A stretch of DNA of 51,620 nt from positions 1 through 51,620 of the forward strand of contig NZ_JARJNS010000012.1 in assembly GCF_030143245.1 (NCBI RefSeq), read 5' to 3'. The DNA comes from Rhabdaerophilum sp. SD176 (GTDB taxonomy: Bacteria > Pseudomonadota > Alphaproteobacteria > Rhizobiales > Beijerinckiaceae). The position numbers were made by a program, and so were the translations under genes. The stretch's first letter is position 1. The number at the start of each line of letters is the position of its first letter. The notes beneath the pieces are model-generated. The model did no database searches, was not told where the DNA came from, and was given only the letters and a program-made list of their open reading frames with translations. Of the stretch, positions 41,450-51,400 are shown piece by piece.

Positions 41450-43549
41450 TCACGTTCTCAGGAAGTCATCGAAGAACTCGGATACAGGGTTTACGCCTGA
41501 AATGATCAAATGGTCGCGCGCCCTTGTGCACGCGACATAGAGCAGGTGCCGCTCGGTGTTATAGACCTCGTCTAGGTCAGCATCATCAGCAACATTTTGA
41601 ATACGGGACTGCAGCGGCAGAACTTCATCATCGCAAGCCATTACAGCCACCGACCGAAACTCCAGCCCTTTCGCATAATGCATTGTGCTGACAGCAACGG
41701 TGCCGTTCTCAAGTTCGATTTTGTCGTTGATCTCGGTTGGCCTCAGACCAGTAGCCCTGACTGCAGAGCGGGCACGATCCAGCTCGTTTTCTGAGCGGAC
41801 AAACACACCAATCTCATGCGGCTCGGCCCCCTCAGTCAGCCTTTCCTTAATCCATATAGCAATCGCCTCCGCCTCCAGTTCGGGCGTTTCGAATGCATGG
41901 ACGCTTGGGGAAGGGCCATCGAACATCGAGACCGTTCCCGATCGGCTTTCAAGGTTGCCATCCACATCGGAAACAGACCCGGGCAGCAGTCGGTCAGCAT
42001 GGAGCCGGATCTGGTGAGAGGTGCGGTAGTTGATTCGCAGGGTGGACGAGCGCCCGCGAACATCCAGTCCCAGCGCCTTCCATGAAAAGGGTTGTTGGAA
42101 GATGCGCTGCCCGAGATCCCCGGCGAAAAACAGCCCGTCCGGGCGATCAGCGGCCAAGACACCGAGAAAGCGAGCTTCCGCCACCCCAAGATCCTGACAT
42201 TCATCGATGACGGCATGGTCGTAGACCCGGCCCGAGGAATCGGCCATCGCCGTAGTCACCTTGTCAAAGACCTCTGACCACGTGACAACCTTGCGGTCCA
42301 TCAGACCGCCGCGAACCCGCTCGAAGATCTCCCAAAGAATCTCGCGCTGTTTGCCGCCAATACGGGTTTTTCTGCCCAGACGCGAGACATCGCGATACTC
42401 TTCCCAGGACTTGAGCTGCCACGCATCGACAACCTCGGACCATTCTCCAAGCAGGAATTGCAGGGAAAATCTGTGTCCACCGACATCGCTCGCTGCTTTG
42501 GCGATCAACGCCCTGATCTGCGCCGCCGCAGCAATCTGCGGCTGCCCGTAGCGCTCCGCATAGAGATCATAGCCAACAGCGGTAATTGGCTTGACGGTGA
42601 TCCGCGATGCTATCTCAGGTTCGCCGGAAACGAGGCTCGCCATTTTCGATCGGAGGGAATTCGAAAGCGGTTTGGAGAAGGTCATCAGGAGCACGCGCGC
42701 CTTCGGATTGCTGCGCGCCAGATGGACAGCGCGGTGCAGCGCGACAATTGTCTTTCCGGTTCCGGCTGAGCCCGAGACCCTGGCCGGACCGGAAAAGCCT
42801 CGCTCGACCAACGCCTGCTGAGCCGGGTGCAAAAATACGGCCCATTTGTCCCAAGGATAGTCCAACGCTTGCCGCAACTCATCGACATTCGTGAGGACGC
42901 GGAAACGGCGCTTGGCGTCGGGATGACTGAAGGGATCGGCCTCGACCGGGGCCGGCTTCGGCGGTTCGGGCTGCTCGCCCACGGCGAGTTTCAGAAGTGC
43001 TTCCTGCGCTTCCTGCGGCAAATGCGTGATGATATCGAAGAGCGTGTCCTCGGTCGCCTTGCGAACGTCATCAACCCATTCTTCGGGCACGCCGAAGGCC
43101 ATCAGTTCGTATTTCCGAAGATTGTCGAACAGGCTAACCTGTGGCCTTGCAGCAGGATCAGGCGCCGTTGGGCCTCCAACCTCCTTGGTCTTGAAGATCT
43201 CGATCTCTTCGACCCGCTCGCGCACCTCGACGAGCTGCATGGCTCCGGTCGTCGGATGGCGCTCGATCTTGCGCCGTTCGGCCCATCGATAGGCGTCGTC
43301 GTGGTGATCGACATAGGCGAGAAGGATCCCGCCCTGCGAGCGGTGAACGATGATGCGGATGTCGGCATTCACACGCAGGGACCAGAAATTCGCGTCCTTG
43401 GCCCGGTCCAACTTGTGGAATGAGAGCCCGGGTGCGGACGGGTCCATTTGCAAATCGAAAGCTGTGGTTTTAACAGCCTTCTGCTCTTGGGACGTCAGTC
43501 GTCCGAGACTGTCGGTGAACGTGTCCGCGATCCGAAATTCCAAGTTCAT
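41450..43549 (-). CDS. UvrD/Rep-type helicase with RelE-like N-terminal domain
   Basis: A 699-aa protein. The first 100 residues follow the RelE/ParE toxin fold (FTDSLGRLTSQEQKAV, HKLDRAKDANFWSLRVN, RIIVHRSQGGILLAYVDHHDDAYRWAERR). After a linker, a superfamily 1A helicase follows: Walker A SGSAGTGKT (about 265), VIDECQD (about 450), LRINYRT and the C-terminal STMHYAKGLEFRSV. ATP-dependent 3'-5' translocation on DNA is expected. The start ATG overlaps the stop of the PD-(D/E)XK gene (ATGA). The RelE part could act as RNA-binding or ribosome-directed module or simply be a structural adaptor; whether toxic activity is kept is unknown. Confidence 0.8.
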   Translation of the reverse strand: MNLEFRIADTFTDSLGRLTSQEQKAVKTTAFDLQMDPSAPGLSFHKLDRAKDANFWSLRVNADIRIIVHRSQGGILLAYVDHHDDAYRWAERRKIERHPTTGAMQLVEVRERVEEIEIFKTKEVGGPTAPDPAARPQVSLFDNLRKYELMAFGVPEEWVDDVRKATEDTLFDIITHLPQEAQEALLKLAVGEQPEPPKPAPVEADPFSHPDAKRRFRVLTNVDELRQALDYPWDKWAVFLHPAQQALVERGFSGPARVSGSAGTGKTIVALHRAVHLARSNPKARVLLMTFSKPLSNSLRSKMASLVSGEPEIASRITVKPITAVGYDLYAERYGQPQIAAAAQIRALIAKAASDVGGHRFSLQFLLGEWSEVVDAWQLKSWEEYRDVSRLGRKTRIGGKQREILWEIFERVRGGLMDRKVVTWSEVFDKVTTAMADSSGRVYDHAVIDECQDLGVAEARFLGVLAADRPDGLFFAGDLGQRIFQQPFSWKALGLDVRGRSSTLRINYRTSHQIRLHADRLLPGSVSDVDGNLESRSGTVSMFDGPSPSVHAFETPELEAEAIAIWIKERLTEGAEPHEIGVFVRSENELDRARSAVRATGLRPTEINDKIELENGTVAVSTMHYAKGLEFRSVAVMACDDEVLPLQSRIQNVADDADLDEVYNTERHLLYVACTRARDHLIISGVNPVSEFFDDFLRT

Positions 43550-44211
43550 GGTGTCCAATGCTTGAATTCGATTTCAAAGATCCCGGGACTTTGAGAATAG
43601 TTTAGGCCCCTTGCGTCTGTGAATGCCAACCAGTACAACGATGCTGGATTAGATTTCATCCGCCGTTTGTTTATTCCACCAAATTTTAATTCTAATTTAC
43701 ATTCAGATTCTTGGAAAAATGAAATTTCTCTTCGAACTCCTAATACTTGACGGATTATTGATTTTTTAAAAACCGTATGTGCTTTGCACTCTACACCTAA
43801 GAATAGCTGTTCATGCGTCGGTTGCTGTCCGTCAGGCACATTGTGATCTATTAAAACGAGGTCGATCTCGTGATAACCACTCTTGTCACCAGTACCACCG
43901 GACAAAGCTGACCCCAGCGTCTGGATTTCGATGTCCGTGTGCAGCTCAAGCATGCGCCCGAGGCCCGCAATCTCAAAATATGACTTTGAGCGATCTATGT
44001 TTCCCGGACTAGCCTTGAAATCGACAGTGCTCCCCTTGAACCTGATGGTCACCGGGTAGGCGGACTTAAGCCAGTCGAGGGTTCGGACCAAGCAATAGAG
44101 TTCATAGATCTTTCCGTCGGTAGCAGAAGCCACCGCTCTTTTTGCGGAGACCCGGTGATTGATAAAGAATTTTCGTATCTCGGTCTTTGCCTTTGCCTTG
44201 TCCCAAGTCAC
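43546..44211 (-). CDS. putative PD-(D/E)XK nuclease, restriction-linked
   Basis: A 221-aa protein. HEIDLVLID followed by FLGVECKAH gives the D...E-x-K layout of the PD-(D/E)XK nuclease fold, with an earlier Glu in ATDGKIYELY as a possible extra ligand. It is of the size of a single-domain restriction-like nuclease. The start is a GTG overlapping the previous stop by 4 nt, and its own stop overlaps the helicase start as ATGA, so it belongs firmly to the restriction operon. The gene is more AT-rich than neighbours. The nuclease assignment is from motif layout, not from a named family. Confidence 0.6.
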   Translation of the reverse strand: MTWDKAKAKTEIRKFFINHRVSAKRAVASATDGKIYELYCLVRTLDWLKSAYPVTIRFKGSTVDFKASPGNIDRSKSYFEIAGLGRMLELHTDIEIQTLGSALSGGTGDKSGYHEIDLVLIDHNVPDGQQPTHEQLFLGVECKAHTVFKKSIIRQVLGVRREISFFQESECKLELKFGGINKRRMKSNPASLYWLAFTDARGLNYSQSPGIFEIEFKHWTP

Positions 44212-44621
44212 TCGAGGTCACCTCTATCGCGGATCTCAACAAGTTGGCCAATAAGCTTTTCTAGATCTTCGAGAGCATGCGAAGCGCCCTCACTTCCCTC
44301 AAGACGCTCTTGGGGCTCACGCCCCTCAACAAGGGCGCGCTCTGGGTCAAACCAAACGATCGCCTCCTTCGGGCGTACTCCCTCGTCGATAAGCTCTTCT
44401 AATCTTTCAAATGACTGTCGAAGCGTACTAGGCGACCGAACGGAAATGTCGCGACGAAGAGCTTCAAGCATTTCATTTACGAGGTACTTTGGCGGTAGGA
44501 GAAAACGTTCGGATCCTTTCCTCTGTTCATAGTTGCTCAGATCGGCGATCTCGTCGTGGCCAATGTTGCGCAATTCAACCTGAATCAGTTGGACAATTTC
44601 TCGCCAGTCTTCTTCGTTCAT
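44208..44621 (-). CDS. hypothetical helical protein in restriction operon
   Basis: A 137-aa acidic, almost wholly helical protein (DWREIVQLIQVELRNIG, LVNEMLEALRRDI, FERLEELIDEGV, LEDLEKLIGQLVEIRD) with no named domain. It starts inside a TGATG junction with the methyltransferase stop (1-nt overlap) and ends overlapping the PD-(D/E)XK gene by 4 nt. Such a small helical protein between methyltransferase and nuclease may be an inhibitor, adaptor or antitoxin; this is a guess from size and position. Confidence 0.55.
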   Translation of the reverse strand: MNEEDWREIVQLIQVELRNIGHDEIADLSNYEQRKGSERFLLPPKYLVNEMLEALRRDISVRSPSTLRQSFERLEELIDEGVRPKEAIVWFDPERALVEGREPQERLEGSEGASHALEDLEKLIGQLVEIRDRGDLE

Positions 44622-47542
44622 CACCCCACCCCAAACACCTTCATCACCTCATCCCCAAGGTGGTTGATCACCTTCACGGCGATGCGTCCGCTCTTCGGTT
44701 TCGGGAACGGCCGCGACGTATCCGAATGCAGGCTGGCCCAGGCCTCCTCGTCGATCTCCGCCTTCAACGTTGTTTTCAGCGCCTTGTAGGGGTCGTTCGC
44801 GCCGAGGAAATAGGCGTGGCGGACGAAGAAGCTCTCTTCGTTGTAATCGGTGTCGAGCATCCAGAGCGCGATGCCGTCAGTGCCTTCGGAGATCACCTCG
44901 CCGGTCTGCGGTTTGAACACATCGACGCCGAACACCTTGACGCGGATCATATCATCTTCGGCATCCTCGATCTGGATATCGGGCTCGCCGAAGATCACGA
45001 ACAGATTGCCCGCGCCGGTCGCCTTGAGGTCGGCACCCATGTGCAGATCGGGGTTCATGCGGGCTTTCAGCACCGGCAACCGGCCGAGCTTGTCAAACTC
45101 GGCGGAATGGGCGTCGTAATTGAAGGCGCAGGCGATCAGCACATCGAAGCCTGCATCGCCGGCTTCGCGCGCGGCGGCGACGAGATCGGGGCGAGAGACG
45201 GTGCCGAATTCCGGGCCAATGAAGATGCCGGCACGTTTCTGCTTCTCGCCCTCCCTGAAGGCGCCTTCTGCGCAGATAAAGCGCCCCGGCCAGCCAGTGA
45301 GCGCGGTGAAGGTGATCCGATCCTCCTTGTGCGCCTGCTGCACCCCGGCGGCCTTGAGGTTCTCGAGGATCATATGGGCGAAGTCGGTCACGCTCTCGTC
45401 GCGCTCGGCCGCCTTGCGCTTGCCCTCGGCGGCTTCGAGCACATCGATCAGCTCGTCGTTCCAGTCGACAGCCAGCGTGCGGTGGGGCGAGAGGCTCTCG
45501 ACCGTAAAGGGCCCTGCGACGCGGATGCGATCCTTGTCCGTGTAGGGCTTGTCGTAGAGATATTCATTGTCAGCCTTGGCGGCGATCGAGGCGTCGATCT
45601 CCTTCTGCCGAGCGATGCGCGCTTCCCAGAAGCGGGCGAGCGCTGTTTTTGCGGCGGCTGGCCAAGCCTCCGGCGCTTCGCGTGGGATCTCCCATTCCAT
45701 GAAGCCATTGGCCGGCGCCATTTCGCCAGAGGGCAGTTTCACCTCGCCCGAGGCGGTGAAGTCGATCTTCGAGCCCGCACGGCCGCCGATTTCCACCTTG
45801 AAGGGCACGGAATGGCCGGCGAGCACGGCGTTGAGGCTGGCGCGAGCCTCCTCGACGGCTGGCTGCCGGCTTGCCCAGATCACATCGATCTCGGTGTTGT
45901 TGGCGATGCTCTTGAGCGTGATGTGGGGCACGCGCTCATAAACGAAGCCATGGCGGATATCGCCGCGCGTTGGTGTGGTCTTGGGTGGTGTGCGTGTCAC
46001 CTCGCCTTCCTTGCGCTGTCCCTCAGGGCTGTCCGCGAGGAGATAATAGGGGTAGCGAGCGCCCATCAACCGCGAGCGGGCCAGCGCGATGGCGACGCGG
46101 CTGGTGTCGATGGTGATCCAGCGTCGCCCCCATTGTTCGGCGACATAGGCGGTTGTGCCGGAGCCGCAGGTGGGATCGAGCACAAGATCGCCAGGATCTG
46201 TCGTCATCAGGATGCAGCGTTCGATGACCTTCGGTAATGTTTGGACAACGTATAGCTTTGCTAGAGTTTGGTTGTCGCCCGAACTCGCATCCGACCAGAC
46301 ATTGGAATGTGGGAATGCCGCAAAGTCGTCGATCCCACGAAGGTAAGTAAGCGTCTTGCCTGCTCCCCTTCCAAAAAGTCGATTCGCCTTCTTCAACACA
46401 TCAAGTCCGGAAAGAGAGGTCTTCCAATGTTGGTTAGTACCACAAGGGTATATGACGCCTTCATACTGCACAGGCTTAGAGCCTTCAGGCGTCGCGCCTT
46501 GCGACCTAAGGTTGTCAAGGCGAAAGACCAAGCCGCCATCTGGCAAAGGGACTTCTGCAGATTTCTCTGCACGTTCCAGATTTCGTAATGATCCGTCTGG
46601 AAGCCTCAGTAAGGTGTATTCTGCTGACCCTTCTCCACCAATTTCTTTCCGCCGATAAGGTTGCCGGTACTTCACCTTCTCCGAATTGCGCGCGAACCAG
46701 ATCAGGTAGTCTGTCACGTTGGGAAGTGTCGAAGCTGCGTGCCCGGTTGTTTTCGTGAACGTAATAAGTGAGACGAAGTTTGTGTCCCCAAACACCTCGT
46801 CCATCAGCGCCCGCACGCGGTGCACATTCTCGTCCCCGATCTGCACGAAGATGCTGCCGCTCTCATGCAGCAGGTCACGCGCCACGGTCAGCCGGTCGCG
46901 GAGGTAGGTCAGGTAGGAGTGGATGCCGTCCTTCCAGGTATCGCGGAAGGCGCGCACCTGTTCCGGCTCGCGGGTGATGTGGTCCTTCGCGCCATCCTTC
47001 ACATCGCGTGACGTGGTGCTCCATTGGAAGTTGCTGTTGAACTTGATGCCATAGGGCGGGTCGAAATAGATGCACTGCACCTGCCCGCGCAGGCCTTCGC
47101 GCTCGGCAAGGCTTGCCATCACCGACAAGCTGTCGCCCGAGATCATCCGGTTCGACCAGTGCTGGTCATGCGCGTAGAACTCGGTGGCGGCTTCCTTGTC
47201 CCTCAGCCCGTTGAAATCGGCGAAAAGATCCGGCGCTGCGGGCGCGGCTTCATCGGCCCGTTTCTTGGACTCGCGCTTCAGATCATCGATGATGACCTTG
47301 GGGTGCACCTTCTCCTGAATGTAGAGCGGCGGTGCCTGGACGATGAGATCGGACCAATCCTGCTCATCCTTGCCGCGCCAGACGAGCTGCGGATCGAGAT
47401 CGCGGTTACGTCGCTCGTAAGCAAGCTGAACCGGTGTCTTGTCCTCCTCGCGCATCACGCTTTCATATTCGGCCGTGGGGATGTTCTTCCGCGTGGCCGC
47501 ATCATGCCGGAGCGCTTCAACAGAGAGGGGCTTCTTGGTCAT
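44621..47542 (-). CDS. DNA methyltransferase, type III Mod-like
   Basis: A 973-aa site-specific adenine or cytosine-N4 methyltransferase of beta class: catalytic DPPYG near residue 158 precedes the AdoMet-binding DPTCGSGTTAY near 454. The spacing and the long target-recognition region between them match type III Mod proteins, though it is longer than classical Mod (about 650 aa), and has a large C-terminal region of unknown function (about 500-973). The start MTKKPLSVEA overlaps the DUF4268 stop as ATGA. With the Res protein it should form a restriction-modification pair; it provides self-protection. Confidence 0.85.
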   Translation of the reverse strand: MTKKPLSVEALRHDAATRKNIPTAEYESVMREEDKTPVQLAYERRNRDLDPQLVWRGKDEQDWSDLIVQAPPLYIQEKVHPKVIIDDLKRESKKRADEAAPAAPDLFADFNGLRDKEAATEFYAHDQHWSNRMISGDSLSVMASLAEREGLRGQVQCIYFDPPYGIKFNSNFQWSTTSRDVKDGAKDHITREPEQVRAFRDTWKDGIHSYLTYLRDRLTVARDLLHESGSIFVQIGDENVHRVRALMDEVFGDTNFVSLITFTKTTGHAASTLPNVTDYLIWFARNSEKVKYRQPYRRKEIGGEGSAEYTLLRLPDGSLRNLERAEKSAEVPLPDGGLVFRLDNLRSQGATPEGSKPVQYEGVIYPCGTNQHWKTSLSGLDVLKKANRLFGRGAGKTLTYLRGIDDFAAFPHSNVWSDASSGDNQTLAKLYVVQTLPKVIERCILMTTDPGDLVLDPTCGSGTTAYVAEQWGRRWITIDTSRVAIALARSRLMGARYPYYLLADSPEGQRKEGEVTRTPPKTTPTRGDIRHGFVYERVPHITLKSIANNTEIDVIWASRQPAVEEARASLNAVLAGHSVPFKVEIGGRAGSKIDFTASGEVKLPSGEMAPANGFMEWEIPREAPEAWPAAAKTALARFWEARIARQKEIDASIAAKADNEYLYDKPYTDKDRIRVAGPFTVESLSPHRTLAVDWNDELIDVLEAAEGKRKAAERDESVTDFAHMILENLKAAGVQQAHKEDRITFTALTGWPGRFICAEGAFREGEKQKRAGIFIGPEFGTVSRPDLVAAAREAGDAGFDVLIACAFNYDAHSAEFDKLGRLPVLKARMNPDLHMGADLKATGAGNLFVIFGEPDIQIEDAEDDMIRVKVFGVDVFKPQTGEVISEGTDGIALWMLDTDYNEESFFVRHAYFLGANDPYKALKTTLKAEIDEEAWASLHSDTSRPFPKPKSGRIAVKVINHLGDEVMKVFGVG

Positions 47543-48459
47543 GGGGTGGTCTCCGGCAGGATCTGCCTCAAAACATCCAGATATTGCGTGACGCTGCCAT
47601 GCAGCCAATCGATCGCGTCAGGCCAGTTGGCGCGGTCCGTGAGGTCGACATTCTTCTGCCGGCCCAGAAAGGTGTTCTCGCGATCTCCCCCGAACCTTGC
47701 ACCAAGCCGGGTTTCGAGCGCCTCGCGATGCGGTTCCAACAGGGCGCGGGTTTCGGTTCCGTCGGCCCCGCGGCGGCTGCGTACGAAGAGCCCGAGCATC
47801 CTTTGCCCGACCCAGACAGAGATCATGATCTCGCCGGTCGCATCCGCCTTCAGCCAATTGCTGCTGACACCCACGGCGCCCATGCCCAATGCCTCGGCTT
47901 GTGGGTGCCTTGCGAGATACTCCAGCCAGAAGGCTCGCCTGAACTCGACAACCTCCGAACTGGTTTCGGTTTTGCGCGCGGTGGCCTGCAATTGCCGCTC
48001 CCAGAGGCTGGGGCGCTCCAGCACTTCGAAAATCGGGGCGGCAGGGCTGTCTCCGATGCGCACAACGCGCAGCCGGACCGCGAAAAAGCTGAAGGCATCC
48101 GAGGTGTGTTCGTTCAGCCATTTGATGGCCGAGATGTGCGGTTCGCGGAACTCGGTCGCGATCCAGATCACGGTTTTCGCCTCCAGCCCGGCGAGATAGG
48201 TAAGGATCTGCCCGAGGTGCCGATGATCGGTTGTTTCAAGCTGGTTCTCGATCAGCACCAGGCTGTCATCGATCAAGCTGCGTGCGAGGATATCTGCCGA
48301 GAAGCTTTCGACGGCGACCTCTGTTGCCTTCAGTTCAAGGGGAAGGCCAATCACCTGTCCCAATTGGGGCAGGTTTTCTGCAAGCCATGGCGTGAAGTTC
48401 CGGGCCTCGTTCGGCCAAGCCAATCGCGCGTCAATGTTGGTGAGTTGTCCGATATCCAT
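47539..48459 (-). CDS. DUF4268 protein of restriction operon
   Basis: A 306-aa protein with the DUF4268 C-terminal region (RRAFWLEYLARHP...SNWLKADATGEIMISVWVG) and an N-terminal part in which SADILAR and LVLIENQLETTDH look like a PD-(D/E)XK remnant (D...E-x-Q). DUF4268 proteins are known as restriction-associated and frequently lie between Mod-like and Res-like genes, as here. It overlaps Res by 1 nt and Mod by 4 nt. It may be a nuclease or specificity accessory; activity is uncertain because Lys is replaced by Gln. Confidence 0.75.
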   Translation of the reverse strand: MDIGQLTNIDARLAWPNEARNFTPWLAENLPQLGQVIGLPLELKATEVAVESFSADILARSLIDDSLVLIENQLETTDHRHLGQILTYLAGLEAKTVIWIATEFREPHISAIKWLNEHTSDAFSFFAVRLRVVRIGDSPAAPIFEVLERPSLWERQLQATARKTETSSEVVEFRRAFWLEYLARHPQAEALGMGAVGVSSNWLKADATGEIMISVWVGQRMLGLFVRSRRGADGTETRALLEPHREALETRLGARFGGDRENTFLGRQKNVDLTDRANWPDAIDWLHGSVTQYLDVLRQILPETTP

Positions 48460-51400
48460 CAGACGTTATCCGTGCAGAACGATGCGACCAGCTTGCCGAA
48501 CTCCGCCTCGATCTCATAGACGGCGGTGAATTCGGCAAAGGCCCAGCGGCCGAACTTGCCCAGGTTGTTCACCCCTGGCACCCAATAGGCGCGCATGGTG
48601 TTGGCCTTTTCTTTTGCGTCCTCGCCCCTGAAACCCTTGATCTCGACGATCAGGTTCAGTGGTTCGGCCTGACCGTCATTCACCTGCACGATGAAATCCG
48701 GGATATACTTCCGGGGCGTGGAGCCCATCAGATAGGGCACTTCGAGGCCGAGATTCTGGTTCTTCACATAGGCGCGCACCTTCGGATGCGCCTCCGCCAC
48801 GCGGCAGAATTCGGCCTCCCAATCGCTGTCGCAGACAACCCAGTTGACGTGGCATTTCCGGGGATCGGTCTGCCAGCGGGTTTCCTTGGACGTTGTGAAG
48901 TTGACATAGGCGGTCGAGCCGGTCGGGTTGTAGGCATCGAGGATGGCCTTGACCGGGTTCTCGCCAACCAGGCTCAGCGTAATGGCGGCCTTGATCCGCT
49001 CGGCGGCCATATCGGCGATTTCCTTGTAGACCAGCTGTGCGGGAAACGTGCCGCCGGTGCAATTGAGGTAGCCGCCATCGAGCCATTGCCGCGTGATGCG
49101 TTTGAGCTGCCCGAAAAGATGAAGCTTCGGTTCTTCTCCAGGATCCCGGTACTTGTTGTAAAGCAGGTGCTTGGCGAGATGGAACAAGATCGTCGACGAC
49201 CGCATGTCCTGAAGATGCGCGATCGTCAGATCGACACCCTCGCCGATAATGCCCTGGTTCTTCGTGACGGATGGCCCCACCAGTTCCGGCGTGAGGTTCA
49301 GCACGTGATCCGGCCCGAAGGTCGCTTCCAGCCGCTCGTCGGGCAGTTCGACGCGATAGCCTTCCACTCGGGGGAAGGTGATCTCCAGAGGATCGCGATC
49401 CGGCTTGACCGCATGAACGCGGACGGTTTCGCGTGGCTTGGCCGGCGGCGAGACAACCGGCTTGGCGGCGAAGTCGAACGGGATGCCGAGCACATCGGCA
49501 TATTCCACATTGAACAGCCCCTCGTCATTCAGATCGTAGGACTGGCGGCGTAGGCCACGACCGACGACCTGCTCGCAAAGGAGCTGGGTTCCGAAGGCGC
49601 GAACACCAAGGATATGCGTAACGGTATTCGCGTCCCAGCCTTCGGTCAGCATCGAGACGGAGACGACACAGCGGATCTGCTCGCCGAGCTTGCCCTTTTT
49701 CCCGACCGTGTTCATGACCTCGCGCAGCAGCGTGGCCTCGTCGATTGTTTCCCCCGCCCGGATGTCGCCTGTCCGCTCGACCATTTCGCGGCGGAACCGC
49801 TCGATTTCATCCGCCGCCATTTCGCGGAAATCCTTGTCCAGCGCCTCTCCGGATTCGAGCTGGGCGCTGTCGATCAGGATGGTGTTCGGACGGGGTAATC
49901 GATTGCCGAAATCGTCGTAATTGCGGAACAGCGCCAGCCGTCCGTTTTCGAGCGCCGTCGAACCGTCATCGTTTTCACGATCGAAACCCGAGACGTATTT
50001 GTAGATCAGCTCGGATGTCGACGTGTTGTTGCAAACGACGATGAAGACCGGTGGGACGCCAATCCCTTCCTTTTCCCAAAGCTCGAATGTCTTTAGATAA
50101 TGCCCATATAGCGCCTCGAGTGCTGTGAGGAGTTCCGCGGGCAAGCTGAGCGGATCGAGGGATTTACCGGAACCGCCTCTCCCTTTTTTCGGCAGCTTCT
50201 TGCCGATATGTTCCCACAGGTTTCTGAACTTGGGCGTATCCCCGCCGGGCACGTTATCGGCAACGGGCACGCGAGGAAGTTTCACAATGCCGCATTCGAT
50301 CGCGTCCATGAGCGAGAAATCGCTCATGGTCCAGGGGAAGAGCGTGCCCTCGATGTAACCTGATCCTCGAAGGAAAAACGGTGTCGCAGAAAGATCGTAC
50401 ACCAAAGCAACGCCCAACTTGCGTTTGACGGCTTCAAGGCCGGAAATCCACATGCGGGCGGCCTCGTTATTCTCCTTGGCCTCTTCCTTTTCCTCGCCCT
50501 TCAGGTCGTCTTCTGTTTCGCCGGTTCCGTCCTTCACACGTTCCCGATAGCAATGATGAGCCTCGTCGTTCAGCACGACGATGTTCTTCATGCCCATCAG
50601 TTCCGGCATTACCCTCTGAAGCATCTGACCCTCGGTTTCGAGGGTCTGCATCTTCTCGCCACGCCACCCTTCAATCGCTGTTCGGGTGCCCTTTGCGAGT
50701 TCCATCCGCTCGCGCAGTTTGAAGGCGTGATAGTTCGTAATGACGATCTTCGCCCGGTCGATATCAGCAAGCATGTCGGGCGGGACGATTTCCCGGTGAC
50801 GATAATAACTCTCGGGATCATTGGGGAGGAGAACCCTGAGACGATCCCGGATTGTGATCCCGGGTGCGACGATCAGGAAACCCCTCGAAAACTGCTTGCT
50901 GTTCGGGTGCCGTACGGCGTTGACCGTCTGCCATGCGATCAGCATTGCCATGACGGTTGTCTTGCCTGCACCGGTCGCCAATTTCAGCGCAAGGCGCAGC
51001 AGTTCCGGATTGGCCTGCGCGTTGGCCCCCTTGATATGCGTCCAGAACTTCGCAACCCTCGGGCCGAGTTTCGGCGCAACCTCGACGAGCCAGATGGCAG
51101 TCTCAACAGCCTCGATCTGGCAGAAGAAAGGACGAATACCCTCGAACTTGTGGTTCCGCCAGTGTTTCAACAGCCTAGCCGTTTCCGGCGTGACCAACCA
51201 TTGCTCAGGGTTGGGCAGGTTGCGCCAAGCCTCAACATAGCTTCGGATCTCGTTGATGATCGGCGTGGGATTATACTCTTGGTCCTCGGTGGATATCTCG
51301 TCCTCCGAACCAAGAACCAATGAACCCTGCTTATTGCTTGCTCGCCGCTTCTTTGGTTTCGGCACCGGCGTGATCAGATCGGATCGCCGACGTGCTTCAA

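Noticed and set aside
44489-46237. Plus-strand open frame of 582 codons
   Set aside because: Antisense to the Mod-like methyltransferase, whose motifs and coupling are clear; high GC leads to long antisense open frames.
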